In this document: positions 23,426 to 34,494 of the stretch, in pieces | How the letters are laid out: each line of letters opens with the position of its first letter | Position numbering within the stretch: position 1 is the first letter of the stretch | Source of the DNA: JAICSD01 sp963836665 | GTDB lineage: Bacteria > Acidobacteriota > Vicinamibacteria > Vicinamibacterales > 2-12-FULL-66-21 | Assembly: GCA_963836665.1 (NCBI GenBank) | Contig: CAWIKL010000002.1 | Location: 186,001 to 250,000 of the forward strand | Direction: 5' to 3' | Length of the DNA: 64,000 nt | The notes under the pieces: model-generated | The model's input: only the letters and a program-made list of their open reading frames with translations | Told to the model about the DNA's origin: nothing | Database searches by the model: none | Made by a program: the position numbers and the translations under genes

Positions 23426-26372
23426 CTACGGCTGGCGCGTGCCGCCCCTCGGCGCCGCCGGGGCGGCCAGGATGGCATTGAACAGGAACCGGAACGTCGC
23501 GTGCGGCTGCCCGCGGAACGTGATTTCCGGGCCGAAAGCGAACACCTTGCCCTTACCCACCGTGGCTTCGATCGCGGTCGTCCCGCCTTCCAGGTAGTTC
23601 TGCCCCCACGCCCAGCCGCTGCGCAGCGGCTTCGCGCTGTCGAACCACATCACCGGCCGCACGCCGTGCGCCTCTGCGTCGGGCGACAGCCGGAAGACCG
23701 GATCGTTATTGAAGAACACGTCAATGTGATCCTCGGCACCGGCCGCCGACGCCGCGGACGGATCGACCGCCACGCGCAGCACCGATCCGGGAACGTAGAA
23801 CTTGTCGGCGCTGAGCGGACGGTCCTCCTGCGCCGGCTGCCGCTCGACGAGATAGTCCGACACTGGCAGCGCGAGCAGATCGGTGACGTTGCGCGCCGCA
23901 GTGCCGGCGCCGATCAACACGCCGCCCTCCTGCACGAATTTCTTCACGTTGGCCTCGGCGCTCGCGCCGTTGCCGGTACCGCTGGTGACCTGGCACAGGC
24001 TGCGCAGATCAGGGTCCTGTTTCGGCCCCGCGCCTGGCACCGGCGCAGGCTCGTCTCCGCCACCACCGCCCCCGCCCCCGCCGCCTCGGCCGCCGAACCC
24101 GCCGGGACGAAACGAGGCGCCTGAGGGCAGTATGATGACATCGTACTTCCCACGCAGGCCGCTGTCGTCGAAGCCAGCGCCGCAGACGACGGTGAACGGG
24201 AACTCGAAGCGCTCGAGCAGGAAGCGTGTCCAGCCCGACGGCATCGAGCCGGTTGTCGTGTCCCAGAGGGCGATGCGCGGCTGGGCCAGTTTCGTGGCGC
24301 CGGCGTCGGAACGCGCCGCCGTCGCGTCGACGTTGACGCCGAGCTCCTGCGCTCCCTTCTGGACGATCGGCGTCGAAGCCCCGCCGGCCGCGACGTAGAA
24401 CGAGCCGGCCGGGTAGGCGTGGCCGTTGGCGCTCGTCGCGGTGGCGAGGCGGTAGACCTCGCCGCCGGCCTTGAGCACGCGGTTGGCGATCGTGAACGAG
24501 TCGTTCACCGCCGGCGACAGCAGGTAACCCGCGGTCGCGCTGCCCTCGACCTTGCCAGGGAGCGGTGCGGCGAGCCCCTCGACGTCCTTCAGGGCTCCGC
24601 TCACGTCTTCGAAAACGCGATCGAACTTGACGCCCATCTGATAGGCGAGCGTCCAGCCGGCGTTGTCGTAGGGGCGGCGCGGGATGCCGCGCTCGTCCAT
24701 GTCGTTGGGATGGTCTTGCGGCTCGAACATGTCCAGCACGTGGGCGCGGCCCGCCTGCGCTGCCTTGACGACGAACGACCCGGCCGGATAGGTCTTGCCG
24801 CTCACGCTCAACGGCGCGGTCGCCTGCTGCACTTCCACGCCAACGTACCGCAGCGCGTTGACGAACTTCGTCGCGGTGGCGAAGTCGGTCTGATCGGCGG
24901 GCACGAGGAACACCCGCGGGTCGCGGTGCGACGGATCCTTGAGCACTGCGGTGTAGGTCGCCAGGCTGAGCGCGTTGCCGCGGCCGCCGCGGCCGCCCTG
25001 GGCATCGGGTGCGGGCGCGTCACCGCCGCCCCCCGCGGCAGGGGCGCCACCGCGGCCGCCGCGGCCGCCGCCGCGGCCGCCCTGGGCCGCAGGAGCCGTG
25101 CCGCCTGCGGCCGGCGCCGCCATCGCGGCCTGCAGCCGCGTCATGTCCTCGTTCGAGATCGTCCAGTGGTCGTGACTGCCGCGCTCGATCTGGTTCGAGC
25201 CCATCTTGTAGATGTTGAAGAGGAGCTCGTCCTTGTAGCGCGCGGCGTAATTGAGCACCGCGTAGTTGGCCGTCACCGAGTAGTCGATGGACTGACGGAA
25301 GTGCCATTCCTGCGGCTCGATCGGTGCCGGGAGGTCGGCGCGCGGCAGGATCTGGCTCACCGTCGGCGGTATCGGCATGGGCGTGGGGTTGCCGATGATT
25401 TCGGTGAGCAGGCCGATGATGTTCTGGAAGTAGGCGGTGGTGCGCAGGCCGCCGTTCCACCACGTGGAATAGGACGACCCCGAGCGCATCGTGAAGCCCG
25501 GCTTCCCCTCCTGGAGAAAGCGGTCGTGGATCATCGAGCCGACGGTATCGACGCCGGTGACGATCATCGGATCGAAGTTGTAGTTGAACGGATCGCGGAA
25601 GGGCGGCGTGAAGATCACCGTGCCGGCCGGGCCGGCCTGGTGATGGTTGTACATGATCTGCGGCAGCCACTCCCAGTACATGAGCTTGTTCATGTTCTGA
25701 GATTCCCTGAGGTTCGACATGTAGAAGTCGCGGTTGTCGTCGTGCCCCGCGTACTTGTTATAGAGGCGCGGGCTGCAGGTACGGCGATCCTGCGGGTTGT
25801 CGTACTGCATGTAGCACTTCGACACCATCTGCATGCCGTCGGGATTGGCGTGCACGGCGATGATGATGACGTCGCGGAGGATGCGCAGCGTCTCGTCGTC
25901 GCTGCGGCTGACCAGCTGATACGTGGTCTCGATCAGCTGGTGCGCGCCGACGACTTCAGTCGCGTGCAGGCCGCCGTCGATCCAGACGACCGCCTTGCCT
26001 TCCTTCGCCAGCGCGCGCGCCTGCTCGTCGCTGATGCCGCGGGCGCGATGCAGCTGCTGCGCGATCTGCTTGTAGCGATCCAGCTTGGCGAAGTTCTCCG
26101 GCGCGGTGATGATCGCGGCCAGCTGCGGCCGCCCCTCCTCGCTCTTGCCGATCTCGACCACCTGCATGCGGTTCGACTCTTTGTCGATCTTGTGCCAGGT
26201 ACTCGATGAACTGGTCATAGGTCGCGAGCCGGTAGTCGTCGCCGATATTGAAGCCGAAGAACTGCTTCGGCGAGGTGACGGCGGGGGTTTTGGTCTGTGC
26301 GGCCGGCACGGTGACGGCCGCGGTGAAGAGCGCGAAGGCGAACGCCGCTCGGCGCGCGCGTCGAAGGTACAT
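23426..26372 (-). CDS. Secreted M14-family zinc carboxypeptidase, frameshifted near the N-terminus
   Basis: The N-terminus (ATG 26372, signal peptide ending TVPAAQ, then SPKQFFGFNIGDDYRLATYD) lies in one frame. From about 26200 the protein continues in another as WHKIDKESNRMQVVEIGKSE and runs to 23426. Deleting one C in TACCTGG rejoins them. The M14 zinc motif HATE is at 25966-25955, and NHHQAGPAGT follows. The ~930-residue body ends in a domain resembling those of large acidobacterial and Bacteroidetes M14 peptidases. Two Gly/Arg-rich loops (about 25090-24970 and 24110-24050) interrupt it. Likely periplasmic or extracellular peptide digestion. Confidence 0.78.
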
Positions 26373-26411
26373 GGATCCTCCTCCAGGATCGGAGGCGGAT
26401 ACAGTATCAGA

Positions 26412-26966
26412 TCAGCTGGTCTTGAGCGGGACGCCGATCGGCGGCGGCCCCGACTCCGGCATCACGCCGTTGAACGTCGACGTGTGCTGGTAGATCGTGC
26501 CGTCGGCATTGCTGCCGTAGAAGTACGGATTGCCCTTCGCATCGAGCGGATCGCCGCTGACGGCGTAGCCTGTCGCCGAGGATCCGGCCGCGCGGCCGTT
26601 GCAGGTCGCCGGCGCACCCGCGAAGGGCGTGCCGCTCATCGCGAACGTGTAGCCCTGCTTCAGGAACGACGCACCCGTCGCCAGTTCGGCCGGCAGGAAC
26701 GCGGCGACCGCACCAACCGGCGGAGCGCCGAGCGTCATGAAGTCGGCCGAGTAGAACCCCGAGCCGCAGGCGACGGCGAAACTCAGTTGCGCGCTGTTGA
26801 CGACGCGGAGCGTCGAGACCGCGGACGCCGACTGCGCCGCGCCGCGCGCGCGATAGAGCGAGGGCAGCGCCATCGTGCACAACGTGCAGATGAGCGAGGC
26901 GGTGAACAGAAGGTCGATCAGCGTGAAGCCGGATTCGCCGTGCGACGCTGTTTTTGTCAAAGCCAT
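26412..26966 (-). CDS. Type IV pilin-like (pseudopilin) protein
   Basis: 184 residues. The prepilin site SGFTLIDLLFTASLICTL predicts cleavage between Gly13 and Phe14, followed by a hydrophobic helix. The fifth mature residue is Asp instead of the near-universal Glu. The C-terminal part has a Cys pair and ends with Tyr/Gly/Ser-rich sequence, like minor pilins. No assembly ATPase, prepilin peptidase or secretin is nearby, so it is an orphan. A direct repeat sits just upstream of the start. Confidence 0.82.
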   Translation of the reverse strand: MALTKTASHGESGFTLIDLLFTASLICTLCTMALPSLYRARGAAQSASAVSTLRVVNSAQLSFAVACGSGFYSADFMTLGAPPVGAVAAFLPAELATGASFLKQGYTFAMSGTPFAGAPATCNGRAAGSSATGYAVSGDPLDAKGNPYFYGSNADGTIYQHTSTFNGVMPESGPPPIGVPLKTS

Positions 26967-26982
26967 AACCGCAGTCCCTGGA

Positions 26983-27013
26983 CAATTTTCGGCACTCTGC
27001 CAATTTTCGACAC
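26983..27013. promoter_or_regulatory. Direct repeat upstream of the pilin gene
   Basis: CAATTTTCGGCAC (26983-26995) and CAATTTTCGACAC (27001-27013) match at 12 of 13 positions with an 18-nt period, 17-47 nt upstream of the pilin ATG. The position suits a regulator site or overlapping promoter. No sigma-54 box was found. The rest of the 198-bp gap to ettA shows nothing recognisable. Confidence 0.4.
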
Positions 27014-27164
27014 GCTAAAAGTGGCGCTTCGAAAGCGGTGCCGGCTGTCCGACCTCCGCTTGGCTGCGATTAACCCAATCTCTGTCAGCACTTTACAGTC
27101 ACCGAACAGCGCAGCCACACGGTAGAGGTGCAAGGCCCCTGCCGCGAGCGAGGCCGAGACGCCG

Positions 27165-28835
<1,671 letters not shown>

Positions 28836-28847
28836 GGTGAAATCCTG

Positions 28848-28853
28848 ATTGTA
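28848..28853 (-). promoter_or_regulatory. -10 hexamer TACAAT before ettA
   Basis: Minus-strand TACAAT ends 12 nt before the ettA ATG, implying a leader of about 5 nt. No Shine-Dalgarno. Confidence 0.45.
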
Positions 28854-28906
28854 CTGGATAATCACCGCCTACCGGACGCATGACACGCGCGACAGGCTCG
28901 CCGTGA

Positions 28907-30838
28907 TCAGAGCGCGTTGTTCGGCCTGAGCGTCGCCGGCACCTTGTCGGTCGCCATCTCCGGCGTGAAGTCCTCGCCGTCGTTGATGAAGCGATCGGCT
29001 TCGAACTTGTACTGCTTGTCGTAGAGCGTCCGGTAGCGGCCGCCGAGCGCGATCAGCTCGGCGTGCGTGCCACGCTCGACAATCTCCCCGTGCTCGAGCA
29101 CCAGGATCTGGTCCGCGCTGCGGATCGTTGACAGGCGGTGCGCGATGACGAACGTGGTCCGGCCGTGGCGCAGCGACTTGAGGCCGTCCTGGATCATCGC
29201 CTCGCTCTCGCTGTCGAGGCTCGACGTCGCTTCGTCGAGCACCAGGATGCGTGGATCGGCGAGGATCGCGCGGGCGATCGAGACGCGCTGCCGCTGGCCG
29301 CCCGACAGCTTGACGCCGCGCTCGCCGACGATGGTGTCGTAGCCCTTGTCGAACTGCTCGATGAATTCGTCGGCGTGGGCGATGCGGCTCACCCGCTTGA
29401 TGTCGTCGAGCGTTGCCGCCGGCTTGCCGTAACGGATGTTGCCGGCAATCGTACCGTCGAAGAGAAAGTTGTCCTGCAGCACGACGCCGAGCTGCTCGCG
29501 GTAGTCGCGCAGCCGCACGCTCGCCAGGTCGCGGCCGTCGACCAGGATGCGGCCGCTCTTCGGCCGGTTGAAGGCCATCACCAGGCTGATCAGCGTGCTC
29601 TTCCCAGAGCCGCTCGATCCGACGAGCGCCGTGGTCGTGCCCGCGGGGGCGCGGAAGCTGACGTGCTTCAGGACCGGCACGCCCGGGTTGTACTCGAAGG
29701 TGACGTCTTCGAACACGACCTCGCCGGCGATTTCCCCCAGCGCCGCCTTGGCCGCGTCTTCCTCGTCCTCGGTCGCCATCTGCATCAGCTCGCGGATGCG
29801 ATCCAGGCCGGCAAACGCCTCGCTGATCTGGGTGCCGATCGACGCGATCTGGACCACCGGCGCGGCGAGCAGCCCCGTGAACAGGATGTAGTTGAGCAGC
29901 TCGCCGACGGTCATGTGCCCGGCGAGAATCGAGCGGCCGCCGACGATGATGATGATCGTGCCGATGATGCCGATGATCGCGGTCGAAAACGTCGTGATCG
30001 CCGACACCCCGGTGATCGACTTGGCCACGTTGCGGAACAGCTTGTGGACGCCTCCGGTGAAGACGATCTCCTCGCGCTTCTCCGCGGTGTAGGTCTTGAC
30101 GATGCGGATGCCGCCCAGGGTCTCGTTGAGGCGGCCGGTCACCTCGGCATTGATCTTCCCGCGCTCGCGGAAGAGCGGACGCAGCCGGTTGAACGCCGTC
30201 GCCATCGCGCCGCCGAAAGCCGCGAGCGCGACGATGTTGGCCAGGGTCAGGACCCAGTTCAGATAGAAAAGGTAAGCCAGCGCGAACGCCGCGGTGACCA
30301 CGCTGCCGACCAGCTGCACCAGGCCGTTGCCGACCAGATTGCGGATGCCTTCCGCGTCGGACATGATCCGCGAGATCAGGACGCCGGCCTTGGTCGAGTC
30401 GAAGTAGCCGACCGGCAGCCGTGCCACGTGCGCCTCGACCCGCCGCCGCATGTCGGTGATCGCGCGCTGCGCGGCGACGCCGAGAACCTGCGACAGCACG
30501 AACGAGGTGATCGCCTGCACCAGCGTCGCCGCCCCGGCGACGAGCGCGAGCGGCACGAGCAGCTGCGTCTGTCGCCGCCCGATCACGTCGTCGACCAGGT
30601 ATTTCGACGTAGCCGGCAGGACCAGGCCCGCCATCCGGCTGATCAGCATCAAGCCCAGCCCGAGCGTCAGGCGGCCACTGCGCGCGACGATCAGCACGCG
30701 GGCCTCCTGCCACGCGTTGGAGTAGTTGACCTTCTTCTTCTTCGCGGGATCGTCAGTGCGGGCGGCGACGGCGGAGCGGCCGGCGCTCTCTCGCCCGCCG
30801 CCTCTCATACCGCCGCCGTGCGCTCTTCCGGGAAACAT
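28907..30838 (-). CDS. ABC exporter, MsbA/multidrug type (fused permease-ATPase)
   Basis: 643 residues from the ATG at 30838. A longer open frame upstream only translates the tandem repeat and was not used. A Gly/Arg-rich cytoplasmic leader is followed by six membrane helices (about 45-330). The nucleotide-binding domain has VGSSGSGKST, the Q-loop LQDNFLF, VKLSGGQRQRVSIARA, ILVLDEATSSLD and the switch His in AHRLST. Homodimeric lipid or drug exporters have this form. The substrate is not readable; MsbA-like lipid A core flipping is one option. Confidence 0.88.
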   Translation of the reverse strand: MFPGRAHGGGMRGGGRESAGRSAVAARTDDPAKKKKVNYSNAWQEARVLIVARSGRLTLGLGLMLISRMAGLVLPATSKYLVDDVIGRRQTQLLVPLALVAGAATLVQAITSFVLSQVLGVAAQRAITDMRRRVEAHVARLPVGYFDSTKAGVLISRIMSDAEGIRNLVGNGLVQLVGSVVTAAFALAYLFYLNWVLTLANIVALAAFGGAMATAFNRLRPLFRERGKINAEVTGRLNETLGGIRIVKTYTAEKREEIVFTGGVHKLFRNVAKSITGVSAITTFSTAIIGIIGTIIIIVGGRSILAGHMTVGELLNYILFTGLLAAPVVQIASIGTQISEAFAGLDRIRELMQMATEDEEDAAKAALGEIAGEVVFEDVTFEYNPGVPVLKHVSFRAPAGTTTALVGSSGSGKSTLISLVMAFNRPKSGRILVDGRDLASVRLRDYREQLGVVLQDNFLFDGTIAGNIRYGKPAATLDDIKRVSRIAHADEFIEQFDKGYDTIVGERGVKLSGGQRQRVSIARAILADPRILVLDEATSSLDSESEAMIQDGLKSLRHGRTTFVIAHRLSTIRSADQILVLEHGEIVERGTHAELIALGGRYRTLYDKQYKFEADRFINDGEDFTPEMATDKVPATLRPNNAL

Positions 30839-30849
30839 CTTTATTGATC

Positions 30850-30960
30850 GGGTAATCGGGGAATCGGGGAATCGGGTAATCGGGTAATCGGGTAATCGGA
30901 TTTTTAGATTACCCGATCCCACATTACCCGATTCCCCGATTCGGTGTTCCTACCCGATTG
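30850..30960. repeat. 8-bp tandem repeat GGGTAATC/GGGGAATC, six copies, with a large inverted copy
   Basis: Six exact-period units cover 30850-30897. After a TTTTTAG turn, the complementary units GATTACCC, GATCCC, ATTACCCG and ATTCCCCG run to about 30960. The two arms could form a long imperfect hairpin or cruciform. It fills the divergent gap between the ABC exporter and the metallopeptidase gene. Confidence 0.85.
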
Positions 30961-30988
30961 GGTGGCTCAAACCCATTAGACTGGAGGG

Positions 30989-32023
30989 ATGGTCAAGGAC
31001 CGGGTGCTGCCGCCAGATGAGTGGGCCGAGTGGCCGGACGAGCGCCTCCTCGACCTGCGCATGTGCCAGCTCGGCGTGGCCATAGAAACGAGCGTGCTCG
31101 CCGAGCGGATTGCCGCCCTGCAGCATGAGCTCGACGGCCGCGGCCTGGCCACGTTCCGGCCGCACTTCTGGCTGTCCGAGGAGTGGTTCTCGCCCGACGG
31201 CGTGCCCGGTGTCGCCATCCCCTTCTACCTGGCGCACCCGCGCCTGGAACGGCTCGAGCGCACCTACATGCTCGACGTCGAGGGGGGCACGCCGCACTGG
31301 TGCCTGCGCATCCTGCGCCACGAAGCCGGCCACGCGATCGACAACGCCTACAATCTGCGCCGGCGCCGCCGTCGCCAGCAGATCTTCGGGCCGTCCTACA
31401 AGGCCTACCCGCGGTTCTACGATCCGAAGCCGTACTCGAAGAGTTTCGTGCTGCATCTCGACAGCTGGTATGCGCAGAGCCATCCCGATGAAGACTTCGC
31501 CGAGACCTTCGCCGTGTGGCTCTCGCAGGCCGAGTGGCGCGAGCGGTACGCCGGCTGGCCCGCGCAGAAAAAGCTCGAGTACATGGACACGCTGATGCAG
31601 GAGCTCGCCGGCAAGCCGATGCTCGTGCGCACCCACCGGCGGGTCGATCCGCTCCAGGCGATCCGCAAGACGCTGCGCCAGCATTACGAACGCAAGCGGC
31701 GCCACTACGGGCTGGTCCACCCGGATTTCTACGACCGCGACCTGCGCCGCCTGTTCTCGGACGACCCGGCGTATCACGCCAACATCAAGGCGGCACGCTT
31801 CATCGCGCGCGCGCGCCGCGACGTCCGCCGCATGGTGGCGAGCTGGACGGGCGAGTATCAATACACGATTGACCAGGTGCTGGAGGCGATGCTGAAACGG
31901 GCCAACGAGCTCAACCTGCGCCTGACGGGACCTGAGGACAAGACGAAGGCCGATTTCCTGGTGATGCTCACCGTGCAGACGATGAACTACCTGCACAGCG
32001 GGCGGCACCGCGTCGCGCTCTAA
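30989..32023 (+). CDS. Putative zinc-binding metallopeptidase
   Basis: 344 residues with no signal peptide. LRHEAGHAID places the zinc-binding HExxH at residues 111-115, and DFAETFAVWL supplies a likely third ligand (E172). This pattern and the surrounding FYLAHPRLERLE and WYAQSHPDEDFAE match a family of putative zinc metallopeptidases of unknown substrate. The Arg-rich stretch RRRRRRQQ after the first motif is notable. Start ATG has GGAGG upstream and a TAGACT at 30977-30982. It meets the next gene tail-to-tail with a 4-nt overlap. Confidence 0.78.
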   Translation: MVKDRVLPPDEWAEWPDERLLDLRMCQLGVAIETSVLAERIAALQHELDGRGLATFRPHFWLSEEWFSPDGVPGVAIPFYLAHPRLERLERTYMLDVEGGTPHWCLRILRHEAGHAIDNAYNLRRRRRRQQIFGPSYKAYPRFYDPKPYSKSFVLHLDSWYAQSHPDEDFAETFAVWLSQAEWRERYAGWPAQKKLEYMDTLMQELAGKPMLVRTHRRVDPLQAIRKTLRQHYERKRRHYGLVHPDFYDRDLRRLFSDDPAYHANIKAARFIARARRDVRRMVASWTGEYQYTIDQVLEAMLKRANELNLRLTGPEDKTKADFLVMLTVQTMNYLHSGRHRVAL

Positions 32024-32574
32024 CGCATCCGGCCCAACAGATCTTCGAGCGCGTTGCCGTGCAGCCGCGCGTAGGCGCGGCGGAGCGCCTTGTCGCGATC
32101 GATCCCCCATTCCTGCAGCAGCGCGCGAACAGGTTCGGGGGGCTGCTGCGCGACAAAGAGGAGATCGCTACCGGCAGGCGCGCACGCCACCACGGCGTGC
32201 AGCGGGGCGGCCGCGCCGGCATTGAAGGCGCGCACCCACCCGGCGACGCGCGGGTCGGTGATCTCGGCCACCGTGTCCTGCGGATCGATGGCGATCGCCA
32301 GCAGTCGCGGCGCGACGCCGCCGCGGCCGGCATCGAGATCGGCGAGCAGCGCGGCGAGCGACCAGCGCGACAGCTCGGTCCACTCGCGCACGGCGGCGCC
32401 CGTCGTCTTCCAGTACCAGGACAGGCCTGTGGCGAGCATCCCCTCGGCACGGGCGCGCGCATCGGGCGTGAACAGCGCCGTCTGGTAAGCGATCGGACCG
32501 TTCTCGCGCAGGAAGCAGACCAGCGGCGACTCGCGCCCGCGGAAGCGGCGCAGGAGCCACTCCATGCTCAGCAT
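32020..32574 (-). CDS. Hypothetical protein (184 aa)
   Basis: No family recognised. A soluble 184-residue protein with several Trp and Pro residues and an alpha/beta feel: MEWLLRRFRGRESPLVCFLR at the start, and LLAIAIDPQDTVAEITDPRV and HAVVACAPAGSDLLFVAQQP in the middle. No signal, membrane segment or metal motif. It is divergent from the cytochrome-like gene and convergent with the metallopeptidase gene. Confidence 0.6.
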   Translation of the reverse strand: MLSMEWLLRRFRGRESPLVCFLRENGPIAYQTALFTPDARARAEGMLATGLSWYWKTTGAAVREWTELSRWSLAALLADLDAGRGGVAPRLLAIAIDPQDTVAEITDPRVAGWVRAFNAGAAAPLHAVVACAPAGSDLLFVAQQPPEPVRALLQEWGIDRDKALRRAYARLHGNALEDLLGRMR

Positions 32575-32584
32575 TCCCCTACGC

Positions 32585-32590
32585 TACAAT
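32585..32590 (+). promoter_or_regulatory. -10 hexamer TACAAT before the cytochrome-like gene
   Basis: TACAAT ends 8 nt before the ATG at 32599, with no Shine-Dalgarno; leaderless-type. Confidence 0.5.
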
Positions 32591-32598
32591 CGCCGGCC

Positions 32599-33645
32599 AT
32601 GCGTCTCCAGTCTATATGCGGCGTCGGAATCGCCGCGCTGGCCGTCCTGCCATTGGTCCCCGCAATCGCGGCCGATGATGCACGGGCGGGCGATCCCCGC
32701 GGCATGCCCGCCCTTGCGAAGGACGTGACACACGATTCGGTCACGAAGGTGACCTTCGAGCGCGAGGTCCGCGCCATCCTCGAGGCGCGTTGCGCGTCGT
32801 GTCACACCGCCGGCCCGGCGCCGATGCCGCTCGCGACCTACGAGGACGTGCGCCCGTGGGCTCGAACCGTCAGAGACCAGATCCTCACGCGGCGGATGCC
32901 GAAGTGGTCCGCCGCCCACGGGTATGGGGCGTTTGCCAACGATCCGTCTCTGACGCCGACGGAGATGGCGATCATCGCGGAGTGGGTGGACGAGGGGCAG
33001 CCGAAGGGAACCACCGCCGCGTTGGGCGCCGGGAGGTCCGGTTTGCCGAGTTCGCCGGCGATGTCCCTCGCCATCCCGGCGTCCGCGACCGAAGCGACGG
33101 TCGCCGCCGCTTCGCCCTGGATCCGCGGGTGGGACGTCCGGCCGGGCGATCCGCTCATCACGTCGGTGACATTCACCTCCGCCGACGGCGCCGGGATCGG
33201 CACGTGGGTCGCAGGGGACGCGCCGGTGGAACTGCCCGCCGACTCCGCCATCCACATCGTGTCGCCGATCCACGTTCGGGTGCAGCGGCGCAAGATCGCG
33301 GATTACGAGAGCGCGGTGCCGGCGACGCGATCGGTGCTCCGATTGCTACCGCAGCCGAACGCGCCGTTGCGCCGCATCCGGATCGAACAGGCGTCCTGTG
33401 GCACGCCGCGCACGGGACGCACGGCGCAACTGCTGGCCGTCCGGCCGCTCCTCGGCGATCGCGCGTCGGCGCGGCTCTGGCTCGAACGCCCCGGCGCGGC
33501 ACAAGTCGTCGTGGGCTGGTTCAAGGACGTCGAGGCGCTTTATCCGCGCACCTACTGGCTCGCGCGTCCCGCGGAACTCACGCCGGAGTCGCGGATCGCC
33601 TCCGACAAGGGCTGCATCGTGGAGTTGACGCTCGCGGCACGCTGA
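32599..33645 (+). CDS. Secreted mono-heme c-type cytochrome-like protein
   Basis: 348 residues with a signal peptide (AALAVLPLVPAIAA). VTFEREVRAILEARCASCHT holds one CxxCH heme site (C65, C68, H69) in the style of planctomycete/acidobacterial cytochrome-c domains, followed by PMPLATYEDVRPWARTVRDQ and MPKWSAAHGYG. The second half is a beta-rich domain without further heme sites, similar to proteins carrying a copper-type ascorbate-dependent monooxygenase fold, though copper ligands are not evident. Periplasmic electron transfer is likely. Confidence 0.75.
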   Translation: MRLQSICGVGIAALAVLPLVPAIAADDARAGDPRGMPALAKDVTHDSVTKVTFEREVRAILEARCASCHTAGPAPMPLATYEDVRPWARTVRDQILTRRMPKWSAAHGYGAFANDPSLTPTEMAIIAEWVDEGQPKGTTAALGAGRSGLPSSPAMSLAIPASATEATVAAASPWIRGWDVRPGDPLITSVTFTSADGAGIGTWVAGDAPVELPADSAIHIVSPIHVRVQRRKIADYESAVPATRSVLRLLPQPNAPLRRIRIEQASCGTPRTGRTAQLLAVRPLLGDRASARLWLERPGAAQVVVGWFKDVEALYPRTYWLARPAELTPESRIASDKGCIVELTLAAR

Positions 33646-33650
33646 CGATC

Positions 33651-33684
33651 GGCTGCCGGCTATCGGCTACTGGCTACTGGCTAC
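33651..33684. repeat. 7-bp tandem repeat GGCTNNY, five copies
   Basis: GGCTGCC, GGCTATC, GGCTACT, GGCTACT and GGCTAC follow with exact 7-bp spacing. The repeat begins between two convergent genes and runs 18 nt into the 3' end of the minus-strand gene, where it encodes the last residues before the stop. Confidence 0.75.
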
Positions 33685-34494
33685 GTCAATCACGAACGAC
33701 GCCGTCGAGACCTTGCCGCCGCGCTGGAACTGCACCCACATCTTGTAGCGCCCGGCGCGCGGGATGAGCGGCGTGAACGTGAAGGACGGATCGCGAAACT
33801 GCTCGTCGGGATGACCGTGAATCGCTTCGGTGAGATCGGCGGGCACGAGCAGCAGGTCCGCGGCGGCCCCGAAATACGGTTCCAGGTCCGTCACCGGCGC
33901 CCCGCTCGACGGATCGTCGACCCGCACGACCAGGGGTCGTGTGCCTCCCGCTTTCACCTGTGATGTGTCGGCGCTGACGCGCACCCCGTCGACAACCTTC
34001 GGCGCGGCGTCGAGCGCCGGCGCGGCCGCGGTCACGAATGCCTCGCCGGTCGTGAACAGCTGCTGGAACGTCTGCGCGGTCCCGCCCTCGGGCAAGAACT
34101 CCGCGATCGCCATGTACGGCCCCGGCTTCGGCAGCGCGACGTCGACCATGAAGACACCGTCGGGCTGCTGTTCCGGGTGCTCGTGGGCAAAAAACTGCAG
34201 GTCGGCCCCGACGATGAAGAGGTGCATCGGCCGGTCGTGGACGACGACGACATGCCGCACGGTGGTACGGCGTCGCGGATCCTGGATCCTGAGCCGCAGT
34301 CGCGCGCCGGTCGTCGTCGGCGTCACACGCAGGTCGACGGGATAGGTGTCGAAATGGGCTGCCGGCGTCTGCGCCGCATCTCCGCCAGCAACGGCCCGGG
34401 GGGCGAGCAGCGCCAGGCAGGCGCCGAGCAGCAACAGTGAGCGGCGCGCGCGCGCCAGCGAGACGAACCGCACGAGCCGGCGAAGCGCGATCAT
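33667..34494 (-). CDS. Secreted beta-sandwich protein, FixH/YtkA-like
   Basis: 275 residues. Long signal region (SLLLLGACLALLAPRAVAGG). Two beta-rich domains follow. The first has HDRPMHLFIVGADLQFFAHE, a pattern typical of YtkA/FixH-like periplasmic domains found near copper or cytochrome functions; the second ends YKMWVQFQRGGKVSTASFVI. It starts inside the stop of the HD-GYP gene (ATGA overlap). The neighbouring cytochrome-like gene fits a respiratory or metal role. No catalytic residues are evident. Confidence 0.65.
   Translation of the reverse strand: MIALRRLVRFVSLARARRSLLLLGACLALLAPRAVAGGDAAQTPAAHFDTYPVDLRVTPTTTGARLRLRIQDPRRRTTVRHVVVVHDRPMHLFIVGADLQFFAHEHPEQQPDGVFMVDVALPKPGPYMAIAEFLPEGGTAQTFQQLFTTGEAFVTAAAPALDAAPKVVDGVRVSADTSQVKAGGTRPLVVRVDDPSSGAPVTDLEPYFGAAADLLLVPADLTEAIHGHPDEQFRDPSFTFTPLIPRAGRYKMWVQFQRGGKVSTASFVIDVASSQ

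Noticed and set aside
23426..26209. Long plus-strand ORF antisense to the M14 peptidase (24419-26209)
   Set aside because: Shadow frame; Arg/His/Val-rich with no motif, while the minus strand gives a complete peptidase.
26967..27164. Sigma-54 promoter for the pilin gene
   Set aside because: No GG-N10-GC motif with proper TGGCAC/TTGC context was found on the minus strand; only a direct repeat is present.
29138..30847. Plus-strand 569-codon ORF opposite the ABC exporter
   Set aside because: Antisense of an ABC transporter with all motifs; shadow frame.
30850..30960. Possible CRISPR array
   Set aside because: Units are 8 bp and contiguous, with no spacers and no cas genes nearby; it is a simple tandem/inverted repeat.
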